The notes under the pieces are model-generated. The model did no database searches. It had not been told where the DNA came from and saw only the letters and a program-made list of their open reading frames with translations. From assembly GCA_902826145.1 (NCBI GenBank), contig CADEDT010000011.1, forward strand, positions 1 through 37,841: 37,841 bases of DNA. The letters run 5' to 3'. This stretch comes from an uncultured Caulobacteraceae bacterium (GTDB lineage Bacteria > Pseudomonadota > Alphaproteobacteria > Caulobacterales > Aquidulcibacteraceae). Positions 25,405-33,731 of the stretch are shown here, piece after piece (the stretch's first letter is position 1; each line of letters begins with the position of its first letter). Position numbers and translations under genes: made by a program.

Positions 25405-26061
25405 TTATTGCACCAGCATTTCTTCGATGAGCACAGCGTTGATCTGCAGCGGCGCGACCACGAGGTTCACGCGGCGCAGCAACTCAAGCCGCAAGCGATA
25501 CGCGCCGGCGGAGCCACTCAAGTCTTCAGTGCGCAGTTCGCGCAAGAAGCCGTTGAACTGATCGGTCACGCGCGGAATGTGTTCGCCGAGCGCGGTGACG
25601 GTTTCATCGTCCGGCGCTTCGAGCGTGAGCTTGAGCTTTAGATACGCAGGCCGGCCTTCGGGACCGGTGATGTTCACGAGCATCTCCGGCAATGTGACGA
25701 ACACGACGTTGTCGCCGTGCATGATCATCGTGCCGTTGGGGCCTGGCACAGCTTCGCCTGCGCCCTCCTCACCGTGGCCGCCGCCCTTCGCCTTGCCGTG
25801 ACCTTCATTGGCCTCGGCGTGCTGTTCGCCGCCCTTGTTGAAGAGCAGCAGGTACGCCGCCGCGCCACCGCCGCCGAGCACAAGCACGGCCGGCAGGATG
25901 ATGAAGAGCACGAGCATCTTGCCCGACATCTTCTTCTTGGCGGGCGCTTCGCCCTCCGCGCCTTCAGCGCCCTCGCCCTCAGCCGGCGGCGCTGCGCCTT
26001 CGGCTTCGGCGTCAGCCTCTGGGGCGTCGCCCTTTTTCTTCTTCTTGCCTTTTCCAAACAT
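25405..26061 (-). CDS. fliL: Flagellar basal body-associated protein FliL
   Basis: A 218-residue inner-membrane protein that surrounds stators and supports torque. I start at the ATG at 26061 (MFGKGKKKKKGDAPEAD), because the upstream extension to 26169 is un-FliL-like and would swallow the regulatory region. A Lys-rich start and a Glu/Ala-rich linker precede the membrane helix at about residues 49-75. A Gly/His/Glu linker follows, then the FliL domain (VVFVTLPEMLVNITG to VLIEEMLVQ). The first gene of the minus-strand flagellar arm, it is preceded by a CtrA-like box 47 bases upstream. Confidence 0.93.
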   Translation of the reverse strand: MFGKGKKKKKGDAPEADAEAEGAAPPAEGEGAEGAEGEAPAKKKMSGKMLVLFIILPAVLVLGGGGAAAYLLLFNKGGEQHAEANEGHGKAKGGGHGEEGAGEAVPGPNGTMIMHGDNVVFVTLPEMLVNITGPEGRPAYLKLKLTLEAPDDETVTALGEHIPRVTDQFNGFLRELRTEDLSGSAGAYRLRLELLRRVNLVVAPLQINAVLIEEMLVQ

Positions 26062-26107
26062 CCGGAATCGCTCGCGCGTTAACCCGCATCCTTCCTGGGC
26101 TGACGTG

Positions 26108-26123
26108 GTTAAGAGTTGCTGAA
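26108..26123 (-). promoter_or_regulatory. CtrA-like box upstream of fliL
   Basis: The minus strand reads TTCA-GCAACTC-TTAAC, one mismatch from TTAA-N7-TTAAC, and points to fliL with 46 bases to its ATG. In Caulobacter the fliL-fliM promoter is a CtrA-dependent early flagellar promoter, which supports the call. The sequence evidence alone is moderate. Confidence 0.5.
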
Positions 26124-26127
26124 AGAC

Positions 26128-26142
26128 CGGCAAAACTTGCCG
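26128..26142. promoter_or_regulatory. FlbD (ftr)-like palindrome between fliL and flgF
   Basis: CGGCAA-AAC-TTGCCG is a perfect six-base inverted repeat, preceded by AC and followed by CCC. It lies about 75-90 bases upstream of the flgF sigma-54 promoter, a normal distance for an enhancer. A weaker CCCGGCAGCAACGG follows at about 26147-26160. The palindrome resembles the ftr sites bound by FlbD in Caulobacter as I remember them. FlbD binding is inferred. Confidence 0.5.
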
Positions 26143-26217
26143 CCCACCCGGCAGCAACGGGCCCGGCATTCACCACGCGCCCCGGCCGCCAGCCTTGAAA
26201 ATCAAGCGATTGGTCGC

Positions 26218-26232
26218 TGGCACGGGCCTTGC
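26218..26232 (+). promoter_or_regulatory. Sigma-54 promoter of flgF
   Basis: CTGGCACGGGCCTTGCGT contains TGGCAC-N5-TTGC (26218-26232), a full match to the sigma-54 -24/-12 core with GG-N10-GC spacing. The expected transcription start is near 26244, only about two bases before the flgF ATG at 26246. Middle and late flagellar genes of Caulobacter use sigma-54 with FlbD, so context agrees. Confidence 0.8.
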
Positions 26233-26245
26233 GTGGTTAACGCGA

Positions 26246-26971
26246 ATGGATAACGCCCTCATGCTCGGCCTGCAGACGCAACGCGTCATGCAACGGCGAA
26301 TGGACGTTGCCGCCAACAATCTCGCCAACGTCGCGACCACTGGCTTCAAGGCCGATGGGCTGCTGTTGGAAGAAGCCGACCCCACCAACGCGCACGCGGA
26401 AGACAATCCGCGCGAAATCCGCTTCGTGCGCGACATCGGCATCATGCATTCGATGGACCAAGGCCCGATCGAGATGACGAGCAATCCGCTCGACGTCGCG
26501 CTCGAAGGCGACGGCTTCATCATGATCGAAGGGCCGAATGGCCCACTTTATACGCGCGATGGCGCGTTCACGCTTACGGGGGAAGGACGGCTCGTCACCA
26601 GCGATGGTCGCGCCGTCCTTAGCTCCGGGGGGGCGCCGATCGTGCTCGATCCGCAGGGGGAGACTCCTTCGATCGGGCGCGACGGCGCAATACGGGTGGC
26701 CGGTGTCGAAGCCGGCCGAATCGGTACGGCGTCCTTCGCCGCACCAGGCGCGCTCTCAAAGGTCGGGGACAACCTTTGGGACGCGCAAGGTCAAGCACCG
26801 CGTGAGTTCGAAGGGGTCGTGCTGCAAGGCGCGCTCGAGGGCTCGAACGTTCGCCCGGTGGTCGAGCTCACGAGGCTCATCGAAATATCGCGTGCGTATC
26901 AATCCGCAGCCAAAATTGTTTCGGGCACGGACGAACTGCGTCAGCGCGCGATCCAACAACTCGGCAGATAG
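26246..26971 (+). CDS. flgF: Flagellar basal-body rod protein FlgF
   Basis: A 241-residue proximal rod protein exported by the flagellar type III system. I start at the ATG at 26246 (MDNALMLGLQTQRVMQRRMD), the normal FlgF beginning. The longer frame from 26195 crosses the promoter. The rod signature ANNLANVATTGFKAD is at residues 24-38. The C-terminal EGSNVRPVVELTRLIEISRAYQ is the conserved terminal helix region. It is first of flgF-flgG-flgA-flgH, driven by a sigma-54 promoter that leaves almost no 5' leader. No Shine-Dalgarno could be on such an mRNA. Confidence 0.95.
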   Translation: MDNALMLGLQTQRVMQRRMDVAANNLANVATTGFKADGLLLEEADPTNAHAEDNPREIRFVRDIGIMHSMDQGPIEMTSNPLDVALEGDGFIMIEGPNGPLYTRDGAFTLTGEGRLVTSDGRAVLSSGGAPIVLDPQGETPSIGRDGAIRVAGVEAGRIGTASFAAPGALSKVGDNLWDAQGQAPREFEGVVLQGALEGSNVRPVVELTRLIEISRAYQSAAKIVSGTDELRQRAIQQLGR

Positions 26972-26984
26972 GAACTAGTCCCAC

Positions 26985-27770
26985 ATGCGCGCACTATCGA
27001 TCGCCGCCAGCGGCATGCAGGCCCAACAGCTCAACGTCGATGTCATTTCGCACAACATCGCGAACATGAACACGACGAGCTACAAGCGCCAACGCGCCGA
27101 ATTCCAGGACATGCTCTACCAGAACATGGAGCGGCCAGGCTCGACATCGTCGGCTTCGGGCGCGGTGTTGCCGCTGGGCATTCAGATCGGTGTCGGCGTT
27201 CGCGCCGATGCTGTGGGCCGCGTGACCGAACAAGGCGGCATCGCCGCGACTGGCAATCCGTACGATCTCGCCATCAATGGCCGCGGCTTCCTGCAAGTCA
27301 CCCTGCCCTCTGGGCAAACGGGCTATACGCGGGCGGGCAATCTTGCGGTGAACGCGGACGGTCAGGTTGTCACCGCAGACGGGTATCCGATCGAGCCGTC
27401 GGTGAGCGTGCCGCCGGAAGCGACCGCGATTCAGATCACGCGCGACGGCATCGTTGAAGTGACGATCGCGGGGCAGACGACGCCGCAGCAGCTTGGTCAG
27501 ATCGAACTCGCCAGCTTCATCAACCCGGCGGGTTTGGAAGCCATCGGCGACAACATGTATCTTGAGACACCGGCCTCGGGCTCGGCGACGACGGCGACGC
27601 CAGGCTCGCCTGGCCTCGGCACCATCATGCAGGGCTATCTCGAACTCTCGAACGTCAACGCGGTTGAGGAAATCTCCGCGCTGATCGTGGCGCAGCGTGC
27701 GTACGAGATGAACGCGCGGGTGATCACGGCGGCCGACGAAATGCTCCAATCCACCACGCAGCTGCGCTGA
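26985..27770 (+). CDS. flgG: Flagellar distal rod protein FlgG
   Basis: A 261-residue protein forming the distal rod between the MS ring and hook. The start MRALSIAASGMQAQQLNVDV and SHNIANMNTTSYKRQRAEFQ are the typical rod-protein N-terminus. DLAINGRGFLQVTLPSGQTG is the central FlgG pattern. The end ELSNVNAVEEISALIVAQRA matches the conserved C-terminal region. It follows flgF after 13 bases. Length is normal and no anomalies are seen. Confidence 0.97.
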   Translation: MRALSIAASGMQAQQLNVDVISHNIANMNTTSYKRQRAEFQDMLYQNMERPGSTSSASGAVLPLGIQIGVGVRADAVGRVTEQGGIAATGNPYDLAINGRGFLQVTLPSGQTGYTRAGNLAVNADGQVVTADGYPIEPSVSVPPEATAIQITRDGIVEVTIAGQTTPQQLGQIELASFINPAGLEAIGDNMYLETPASGSATTATPGSPGLGTIMQGYLELSNVNAVEEISALIVAQRAYEMNARVITAADEMLQSTTQLR

Positions 27771-27781
27771 GGAGGATAGAC

Positions 27782-28315
27782 ATGCTTCTTCGCCTCTGCG
27801 TCGCCATCTGCCTCTACTTCGTCTTCTCCGCGAGCATCGCGCACGCGCAGACAGTCACGCTGCGCGCGCGCATCGAAGCGAGCGGCCCTGCCGTCACGAT
27901 GGGCGATGTGTTTGTCGGCGCGCCGGCGAACATCGCGGCGCGTGCGCTGGCGCCGGCGCCGCCGGTTGGGCAGACCTCACAAATCTCCATGCCGGTGATC
28001 ACGGCGGCGGCTTCGGCGGCTGGGCTGGACTTCACCGCACCGTCTGGCGTCAACTCGGTGCCGGTGGTGCGGCCGGGCGGCGCTCGCGCAACCCTGCCGG
28101 CGACAGCCGGTGGTCGCACCATGGCGGACGCGGCGGTTCGGCGCGGCGATGCTGTGAGCCTGGTTTACCAAATGCCCGGCATGTCGCTGAACATGCGCGT
28201 CCGCGCGCTCGAAGACGGCGCTGTCGGCCAAAGCGTGCGCTTCCTCAATATTACTTCCAACAGAACCATCGACGCGATCGTCACCGGCCCGGGCGCCGCG
28301 CGAGCGACACCATGA
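27782..28315 (+). CDS. flgA: Flagellar P-ring assembly chaperone FlgA
   Basis: A 177-residue periplasmic protein that helps FlgI assemble into the P ring. A signal peptide ends near residue 22 (SASIAHA|QTV). A SAF-type region follows, with LRARIEASGPAVTMGDVFVG and, near the end, RRGDAVSLVYQMPGMSLNMR and GQSVRFLNITSNRTIDAIVT, typical of the FlgA C-terminus. It is on the short side for the family. A GGAGG lies eight bases before the ATG. Its stop overlaps the flgH start as ATGA. Confidence 0.9.
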   Translation: MLLRLCVAICLYFVFSASIAHAQTVTLRARIEASGPAVTMGDVFVGAPANIAARALAPAPPVGQTSQISMPVITAAASAAGLDFTAPSGVNSVPVVRPGGARATLPATAGGRTMADAAVRRGDAVSLVYQMPGMSLNMRVRALEDGAVGQSVRFLNITSNRTIDAIVTGPGAARATP

Positions 28316-29118
28316 ACAAGGACAAGCTGATGCGCACTCTTGCTCTCATTGCGCTTGCTGCGGGGGCCGCCGGTTGCACCACGCTTGAGCGAGACCAGAT
28401 GGCGCAAGATGCGCTGGCCGTGCCGGGCATGGCCTACGATGCCGCGCGACGCGCGCTCGGGCCGCCGCAGCTGACCGGGGTTCAATCTCCGGCGGCCCTG
28501 GCTGGTACCGGCTATCAGAACATGCCGCAGCCGCAGCCTGCGGTGTACGAGCCGGGCGCGCCGAATTCACTATGGCGCACGGGCTCGCGCAGCTTCTTCA
28601 ACGACCAGCGCGCTTCGCGGATTGGCGACATCATCACCGTCGAGATCGAAATCGACGACAGCGCTGAAGTCAGCAACTCGTCGAACCGTCAGCGTGAAGG
28701 CTCGACCTCGGTTGGCCTCGGTAACTTCTTCGGCCTCGAACAATCGCTCGGCCAAGTGTTCAACAACGCCTTCGACCCATCAAGCATGATCAGTGCGGAT
28801 TCAGAGTCCGAGCAGCGCGGCACCGGCGCGATTAACCGCGAAGAGAAGATTGAACTCACGGTCGCGGCTGTGATCGTGGATCGGCTGCCGAACGGCAATC
28901 TCGTGCTCGCCGGCCGCCAGGAAGTACGCATTAACGGCGAACTGCGCGAACTCACGGTGAGCGGCATTATTCGGCCGGAAGACGTGACCGCCAGCAACAC
29001 GATCAACCACACGCAAGTTGCAGAAGCGCGCATCTCTTACGGCGGCCGCGGCTCGATCAGCACGGTGCAAAGACCGCAATGGGGCCAGCGGATCGCGGAT
29101 GCGATTTCACCTTGGTAA
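28312..29118 (+). CDS. flgH: Flagellar L-ring lipoprotein FlgH
   Basis: A 268-residue outer-membrane lipoprotein that forms the L ring. The lipoprotein signal LALIALAAGAAGC puts the lipidated Cys at residue 22. The core has SLWRTGSRSFFNDQRASRIG, DIITVEIEIDDSAEVSNSSN, and the C-terminal VRINGELRELTVSGIIRPED, all standard. It overlaps flgA by four bases and is the last clear flagellar gene of this arm. Nothing unusual in length. Confidence 0.96.
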   Translation: MNKDKLMRTLALIALAAGAAGCTTLERDQMAQDALAVPGMAYDAARRALGPPQLTGVQSPAALAGTGYQNMPQPQPAVYEPGAPNSLWRTGSRSFFNDQRASRIGDIITVEIEIDDSAEVSNSSNRQREGSTSVGLGNFFGLEQSLGQVFNNAFDPSSMISADSESEQRGTGAINREEKIELTVAAVIVDRLPNGNLVLAGRQEVRINGELRELTVSGIIRPEDVTASNTINHTQVAEARISYGGRGSISTVQRPQWGQRIADAISPW

Positions 29119-29125
29119 TGTTCCC

Positions 29126-29139
29126 GGCACGGCGCGTGC
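29126..29139 (+). promoter_or_regulatory. Weak sigma-54-like promoter before the methyltransferase gene
   Basis: CCGGCACGGCGCGTGCA, between flgH and the next gene, keeps the GG-N10-GC spacing (GG at 29126, GC at 29138) and the GGCACG block. It departs from TGGCAC and TTGC at one base each. The expected start of transcription is near 29151. It may instead be chance in GC-rich sequence. Confidence 0.25.
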
Positions 29140-29154
29140 AGCACTGCTCGCGCA

Positions 29155-30119
29155 ATGGGAGAGTTTCATAGACCTGTCATCGCGTTAGCGTCTGCTGCGC
29201 CCATATTGGCGCAGCTGGCGAGACCTATGGACACGGCGGGTGCTTCTCCTGTCAGGCTGCGGGCGGACTATCGCGAGATAGCGAGGCTCTACGGCGACAA
29301 GCGCTCGGCTGAGCGCATCACGGCGCACTATCTCGTCGAGCGTCGGCTTGCCGACAATCTGCGCACGTCAACCAAATGCGAGCGCGAAAACGGCGCGTAC
29401 AATCGGCTCTACGACACGCTGCTCAACGAGATTTATGACCACCCCCGACGCGCCGCGTCGCACGATCCTTCGGACGACTACGCCGACCGGCAAGTGCGCC
29501 TGCTTCGGCGCGAACTGCGCCCAGACGACGTGTTCTTGGACATCGGCGGCGGCGATTGCCGGATTGCGTTAAGCGTCGCGCCCCACGTATCAAAATCGAT
29601 CGTGGTTGATGTCAGCGACGCGCTGGTGCCAAAGGACATCAAAGCCACAAACTTCGAATTCGTGAAGAACCGCTGCGCCGACATCCCGGTGCCGGACGAG
29701 AGCGTCTCGTTCATCTATTCGAACCAGGTGCTTGAGCACATCCATCCGGACGACGTCGGCGATCGCATGCGCGAGGTCTACCGGATCCTGAAGCCGGGCG
29801 GACGCTACCTATGCCGCACACCCAACAAGTTCAGCGGGCCCCACGATATCTCGATGTATTTCGACGACACGGCGCGTGGCACGCACATGCGCGAGTACTC
29901 GTATGAGAGCCTCTACAAGCTGATGAATGGCGCTGGCTTCATTCATCCGCGCATCATGGTCGCGCCGCGCGCCTATCGCCTCTTCGATATCCCGTATGCC
30001 ATGGCGCGAGTGACGGAGAGCTTCTTCGCGGCTGTGCCGCAAAGCCTACGCACGCCGATCTGCCGCAGCCGGATCGGCCGCAGCCTGCTCGGCATCACCA
30101 TCATGGTCGAAAAGCCGCG

Positions 30120-30123
<4 letters not shown>
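29155..30123 (+). CDS. SAM-dependent methyltransferase next to flagellar genes
   Basis: A 322-residue class I methyltransferase. An N-terminal helical region (about 30-110) precedes the SAM site VFLDIGGGDCRIAL at about residues 124-137, followed by acidic VVDVSDALVPKD. Motif IYSNQVLEHIHPDDVGDRMR and REVYRILKPGGRYLCRTPNK are Methyltransf_11-like. The substrate cannot be read; sugar or polysaccharide is possible. The start is uncertain: 29155 gives the longest product, while the ATG at 29227 would remove 24 residues. It follows flgH by 36 bases and its stop overlaps the convergent acyl-CoA synthetase stop. Confidence 0.75.
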
Positions 30124-31721
<1,598 letters not shown>

Positions 31722-31782
31722 TCTTGCCTCCCGCTCTTGTCTTTTGCATGAGCTTAGCGTGACGCGCGGAAATGTGGAGCGC

Positions 31783-32238
31783 TTAGCTTCCAATACCGCG
31801 CGCCATGAGCGCAGCAAACAGCGGCACCAACGCTAGTAAATGCAGCTCAACCATGACGAGCCGGCGGATGCGCTTTGAGTCTGCTTCAGGAATGGCGAAT
31901 GCCGGATCGCTCTTAGAGGCCTTCACCCATCTGATGAAGGCGCGCGTGGGTGCGATCGAGATGAGGCCAATGACTGCGAACGTCGCCATCTTGGCCCAGA
32001 AGAACGGCTGGGTTGCATAGAAGGCGTCGCCCTTTGCGCCCCAGGCGACGCGGGACACGCCAGCGATGATCACGCCCACCGCGCCAATCGCGTAGAACAG
32101 GTCGATGCGCAGCAACAGGCGCGCGACGCGGCCATCGACAGGCAAGCGCAGCACCCACGCCTCGGCGGCGATGGCCGCGGCGAGGATGAAGGCAAAGACG
32201 AAGTGCAGGTACGAGAGCGCGGCATCGTGGAGGAGCAT
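31783..32238 (-). CDS. DUF2214 family membrane protein
   Basis: A 151-residue protein with four hydrophobic segments (about residues 8-28, 45-65, 80-100 and 128-147). The opening LLHDAALSYLHFVFAFILAA and the LRIDLFYAIGAVGVIIAGVS and WAKMATFAVIGLISIAPTRA stretches fit the DUF2214 family. No function is established. The His/Asp-containing first helix might bind a cofactor, but this is speculative. It lies 61 bases before the acyl-CoA synthetase gene on the same strand. Confidence 0.8.
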   Translation of the reverse strand: MLLHDAALSYLHFVFAFILAAAIAAEAWVLRLPVDGRVARLLLRIDLFYAIGAVGVIIAGVSRVAWGAKGDAFYATQPFFWAKMATFAVIGLISIAPTRAFIRWVKASKSDPAFAIPEADSKRIRRLVMVELHLLALVPLFAALMARGIGS

Positions 32239-32275
32239 GAACTCCCCTTAGAACCGCGCTCTTCGCAGTGCCAGC

Positions 32276-32626
32276 TTAGTTGCTGTTTGAGCTTGAACCG
32301 TTGCGGCCGCCGCTCTGGCGACGGTCCAGCGCATCCCACTCCGCCTGCGTGCGGCAGATGCGTTCGCGCGGTGAGCGCAGCCGGCTTTCCGAGCGCTCGA
32401 GCGTCCGGCAAACGCGTTCAGCAGCTGGAGCGGCAACAGCCTGCTCTTCCGTGGCAGCCTCTTCCGCCGGCGCCGCCGCCTCGACGGGCGCGGAAGCCGT
32501 GGAATCCGTCGGAACGACTTCCACCTGAGCGGGCGTCTCGGTTGCGGCAGGCGCTTCGGTTTGCGCCAGCGCCATCGGCGCAGCCGCCAACAAAGCCAAT
32601 GTCACGATAAGACCAGCCGTCCGCAT
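32276..32626 (-). CDS. Small secreted protein with two conserved-looking cysteines
   Basis: A 116-residue protein that I do not recognise by name. The ATG at 32626 follows a GGAG seven bases upstream and opens a clear signal peptide (MRTAGLIVTLALLAAAPMALA|QT). A Glu/Ala/Pro/Thr-rich, probably disordered segment follows to about residue 70. The last 40 residues hold VCRTLERSESRLRSPRERIC and RTQAEWDALDRRQ. The two cysteines are 18 residues apart and could form a disulfide in the periplasm. The C-terminus is Gly/Ser/Asn-rich. It lies 37 bases upstream of the DUF2214 gene on the same strand. Confidence 0.75.
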   Translation of the reverse strand: MRTAGLIVTLALLAAAPMALAQTEAPAATETPAQVEVVPTDSTASAPVEAAAPAEEAATEEQAVAAPAAERVCRTLERSESRLRSPRERICRTQAEWDALDRRQSGGRNGSSSNSN

Positions 32627-32695
32627 GCGTATTCTCCGCTTCAAAGGGGCGGGAACCTACTGAGCGTACCGGCGATGTAAAGATAGCTACAGCTG

Positions 32696-33112
32696 CTAGT
32701 CGTCGCGATGGACGCGTTCGCGGCGTTCGTGCCGCTCCTGTGCCTCTAGGGAAAGCGTAGCGATTGGGCGGGCTTCCAGGCGGGACAGAGCGATCGGTTC
32801 GCCGGTCTCTTCGCAATAGCCGTATGACCCGTCGTCGATGCGCCGGAGGGCTTCGTCGATCTTGGAGATCAGCTTGCGCTGGCGGTCGCGTGTGCGGAGT
32901 TCCAGGGCGCGATCGGTCTCGCTCGTAGCGCGGTCGGCCAGATCCGGTTCGGCAATCGTTTCCTGTTGCAACGAGACGATCGTGCCGCGGGATTCTTCAA
33001 GAATCTCGTCTTTCCAGGCGAGCAGCTTCTCGCGGAAGAATTCGCGCTGACGCTCGTTCATGAACGGCTCGTCGTCGGTCGGGCGATATTCTTTCGTCAC
33101 GGTCGAGGCCAT
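32696..33112 (-). CDS. dksA: DksA-family RNA polymerase-binding regulator
   Basis: A 138-residue protein that binds the RNA polymerase secondary channel and, with ppGpp, reshapes transcription. It starts at the ATG at 33112 after a GGGAG. The coiled-coil region carries the tip motif DLADRA (DxxDxA). The end YGYCEETGEPIALSRLEARP replaces the four-cysteine zinc finger: only one cysteine remains. This zinc-independent form is common in alphaproteobacteria. It neighbours fliX. A housekeeping-type promoter is visible upstream. Identity is firm. Confidence 0.93.
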   Translation of the reverse strand: MASTVTKEYRPTDDEPFMNERQREFFREKLLAWKDEILEESRGTIVSLQQETIAEPDLADRATSETDRALELRTRDRQRKLISKIDEALRRIDDGSYGYCEETGEPIALSRLEARPIATLSLEAQERHERRERVHRDD

Positions 33113-33142
33113 TTCAGAACTCCCGGCACCCAAAGCGCGCGC

Positions 33143-33171
33143 CTTATAGCTGTGCCCTCACGTTGCGTCCA
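33143..33171 (-). promoter_or_regulatory. Housekeeping-type promoter of dksA
   Basis: On the minus strand TGGACGC (33171-33165) is followed after 14 bases by GCTATAAG (33150-33143). These match TTGACGS at six of seven and GCTANAWC at seven of eight positions. The transcription start would lie near 33136, giving a leader of about 24 bases to the dksA ATG. Confidence 0.5.
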
Positions 33172-33204
33172 TTGAGCAAGACGGGCGCCAAAGTCTCGTA
33201 TTTT

Positions 33205-33222
33205 CTGCACGTTGCAGTGCAG
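33205..33222. other. Hairpin just after fliX
   Basis: CTGCAC-GTTGCA-GTGCAG is a perfect six-base-pair stem with a six-base loop, two bases beyond the fliX stop. On the fliX strand AAAATA rather than a T-run follows, so it is not a standard intrinsic terminator. It may protect the mRNA end or be incidental. Confidence 0.35.
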
Positions 33223-33224
33223 CA

Positions 33225-33641
33225 TCAGAGTTTTCCAGAGATACGCTCAAGCTTGGCGGCCTCTACCGCCAGGCGGATGTCGATCTCGTTCAGGACCGCA
33301 TCGAGCTGGGTATCACCGGTCTTTTCGGACCGGCGGTGCAGGGCTTCGAGCCGGCTGCGGAGCGCGCCCTGGGCGCGCCCGAGCAGCAGGCCCTGTTCCA
33401 GCTCTTCCAAGGTATCGAGGGCCTCTTGGCCCCGGCGGGTCTGCCGGGACCGGCGCTGGGCCGGGGTCTCTCCGCCCTGGAGGGCTAGGATTGAGTCGAG
33501 GGACGTCACCGCGCCCGTTGGCGATGCGGCGGCGGCCCGTTGCGGAGCGTCCATCGCCGGTGCGAAGCCCGGCGCAGCCGTCTTTCCCGCCTTCCCCGCG
33601 GAGCTGGACGGGCCAACGTTGCGGCCTGGTTCGATCTTCAT
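33225..33641 (-). CDS. fliX: Flagellar assembly regulator FliX
   Basis: A 138-residue protein starting MKIEPGRNVGPSSSAGKAGK, the recognisable FliX N-terminus. A flexible Ala/Pro-rich stretch leads to MDAPQRAAAASPTGAVTSLD and SILALQGGETPAQRRSRQTR, then a helical C-terminus ending AAKLERISGKL. In Caulobacter FliX couples early basal-body assembly to FlbD activity and so to sigma-54 transcription. The divergent flgI partner and the CtrA-like box between them match the Caulobacter arrangement. It is an alphaproteobacterial lineage marker. Confidence 0.88.
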   Translation of the reverse strand: MKIEPGRNVGPSSSAGKAGKTAAPGFAPAMDAPQRAAAASPTGAVTSLDSILALQGGETPAQRRSRQTRRGQEALDTLEELEQGLLLGRAQGALRSRLEALHRRSEKTGDTQLDAVLNEIDIRLAVEAAKLERISGKL

Positions 33642-33692
33642 CGGCGCAGACTCTCCGCTGCTGCTGTTTCCGATGCCTTAACGTTTCAGACT

Positions 33693-33708
33693 TGAACCGG
33701 TCGTTAAC
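33693..33708 (+). promoter_or_regulatory. CtrA-like box between fliX and flgI
   Basis: TGAA-CCGGTCG-TTAAC differs from TTAA-N7-TTAAC at one base. It lies 51 bases upstream of the fliX ATG and 23 bases upstream of the flgI ATG. The distance suits fliX better, since a box overlapping -35 needs room for a start site. The left half carries the same kind of mismatch as the fliL box. CtrA binding is inferred from Caulobacter fliX. Confidence 0.5.
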
Positions 33709-33731
33709 CGAACTGCTCACCTATCGCTCAG

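Noticed and set aside
26062..26169. Longer fliL frame starting at 26169
   Set aside because: It would translate the CtrA-like box and FlbD-like palindrome; the Lys-rich MFGKGKKKKK start fits FliL.
26195..26245. Longer flgF reading frame starting at 26195
   Set aside because: The extra residues run through the sigma-54 promoter and do not resemble FlgF, which begins MDNALMLGLQ.
33205..33222. Stem-loop after fliX as an intrinsic terminator
   Set aside because: The stem is good but the transcribed strand continues AAAATA, not a T-run, so I kept it only as a hairpin.
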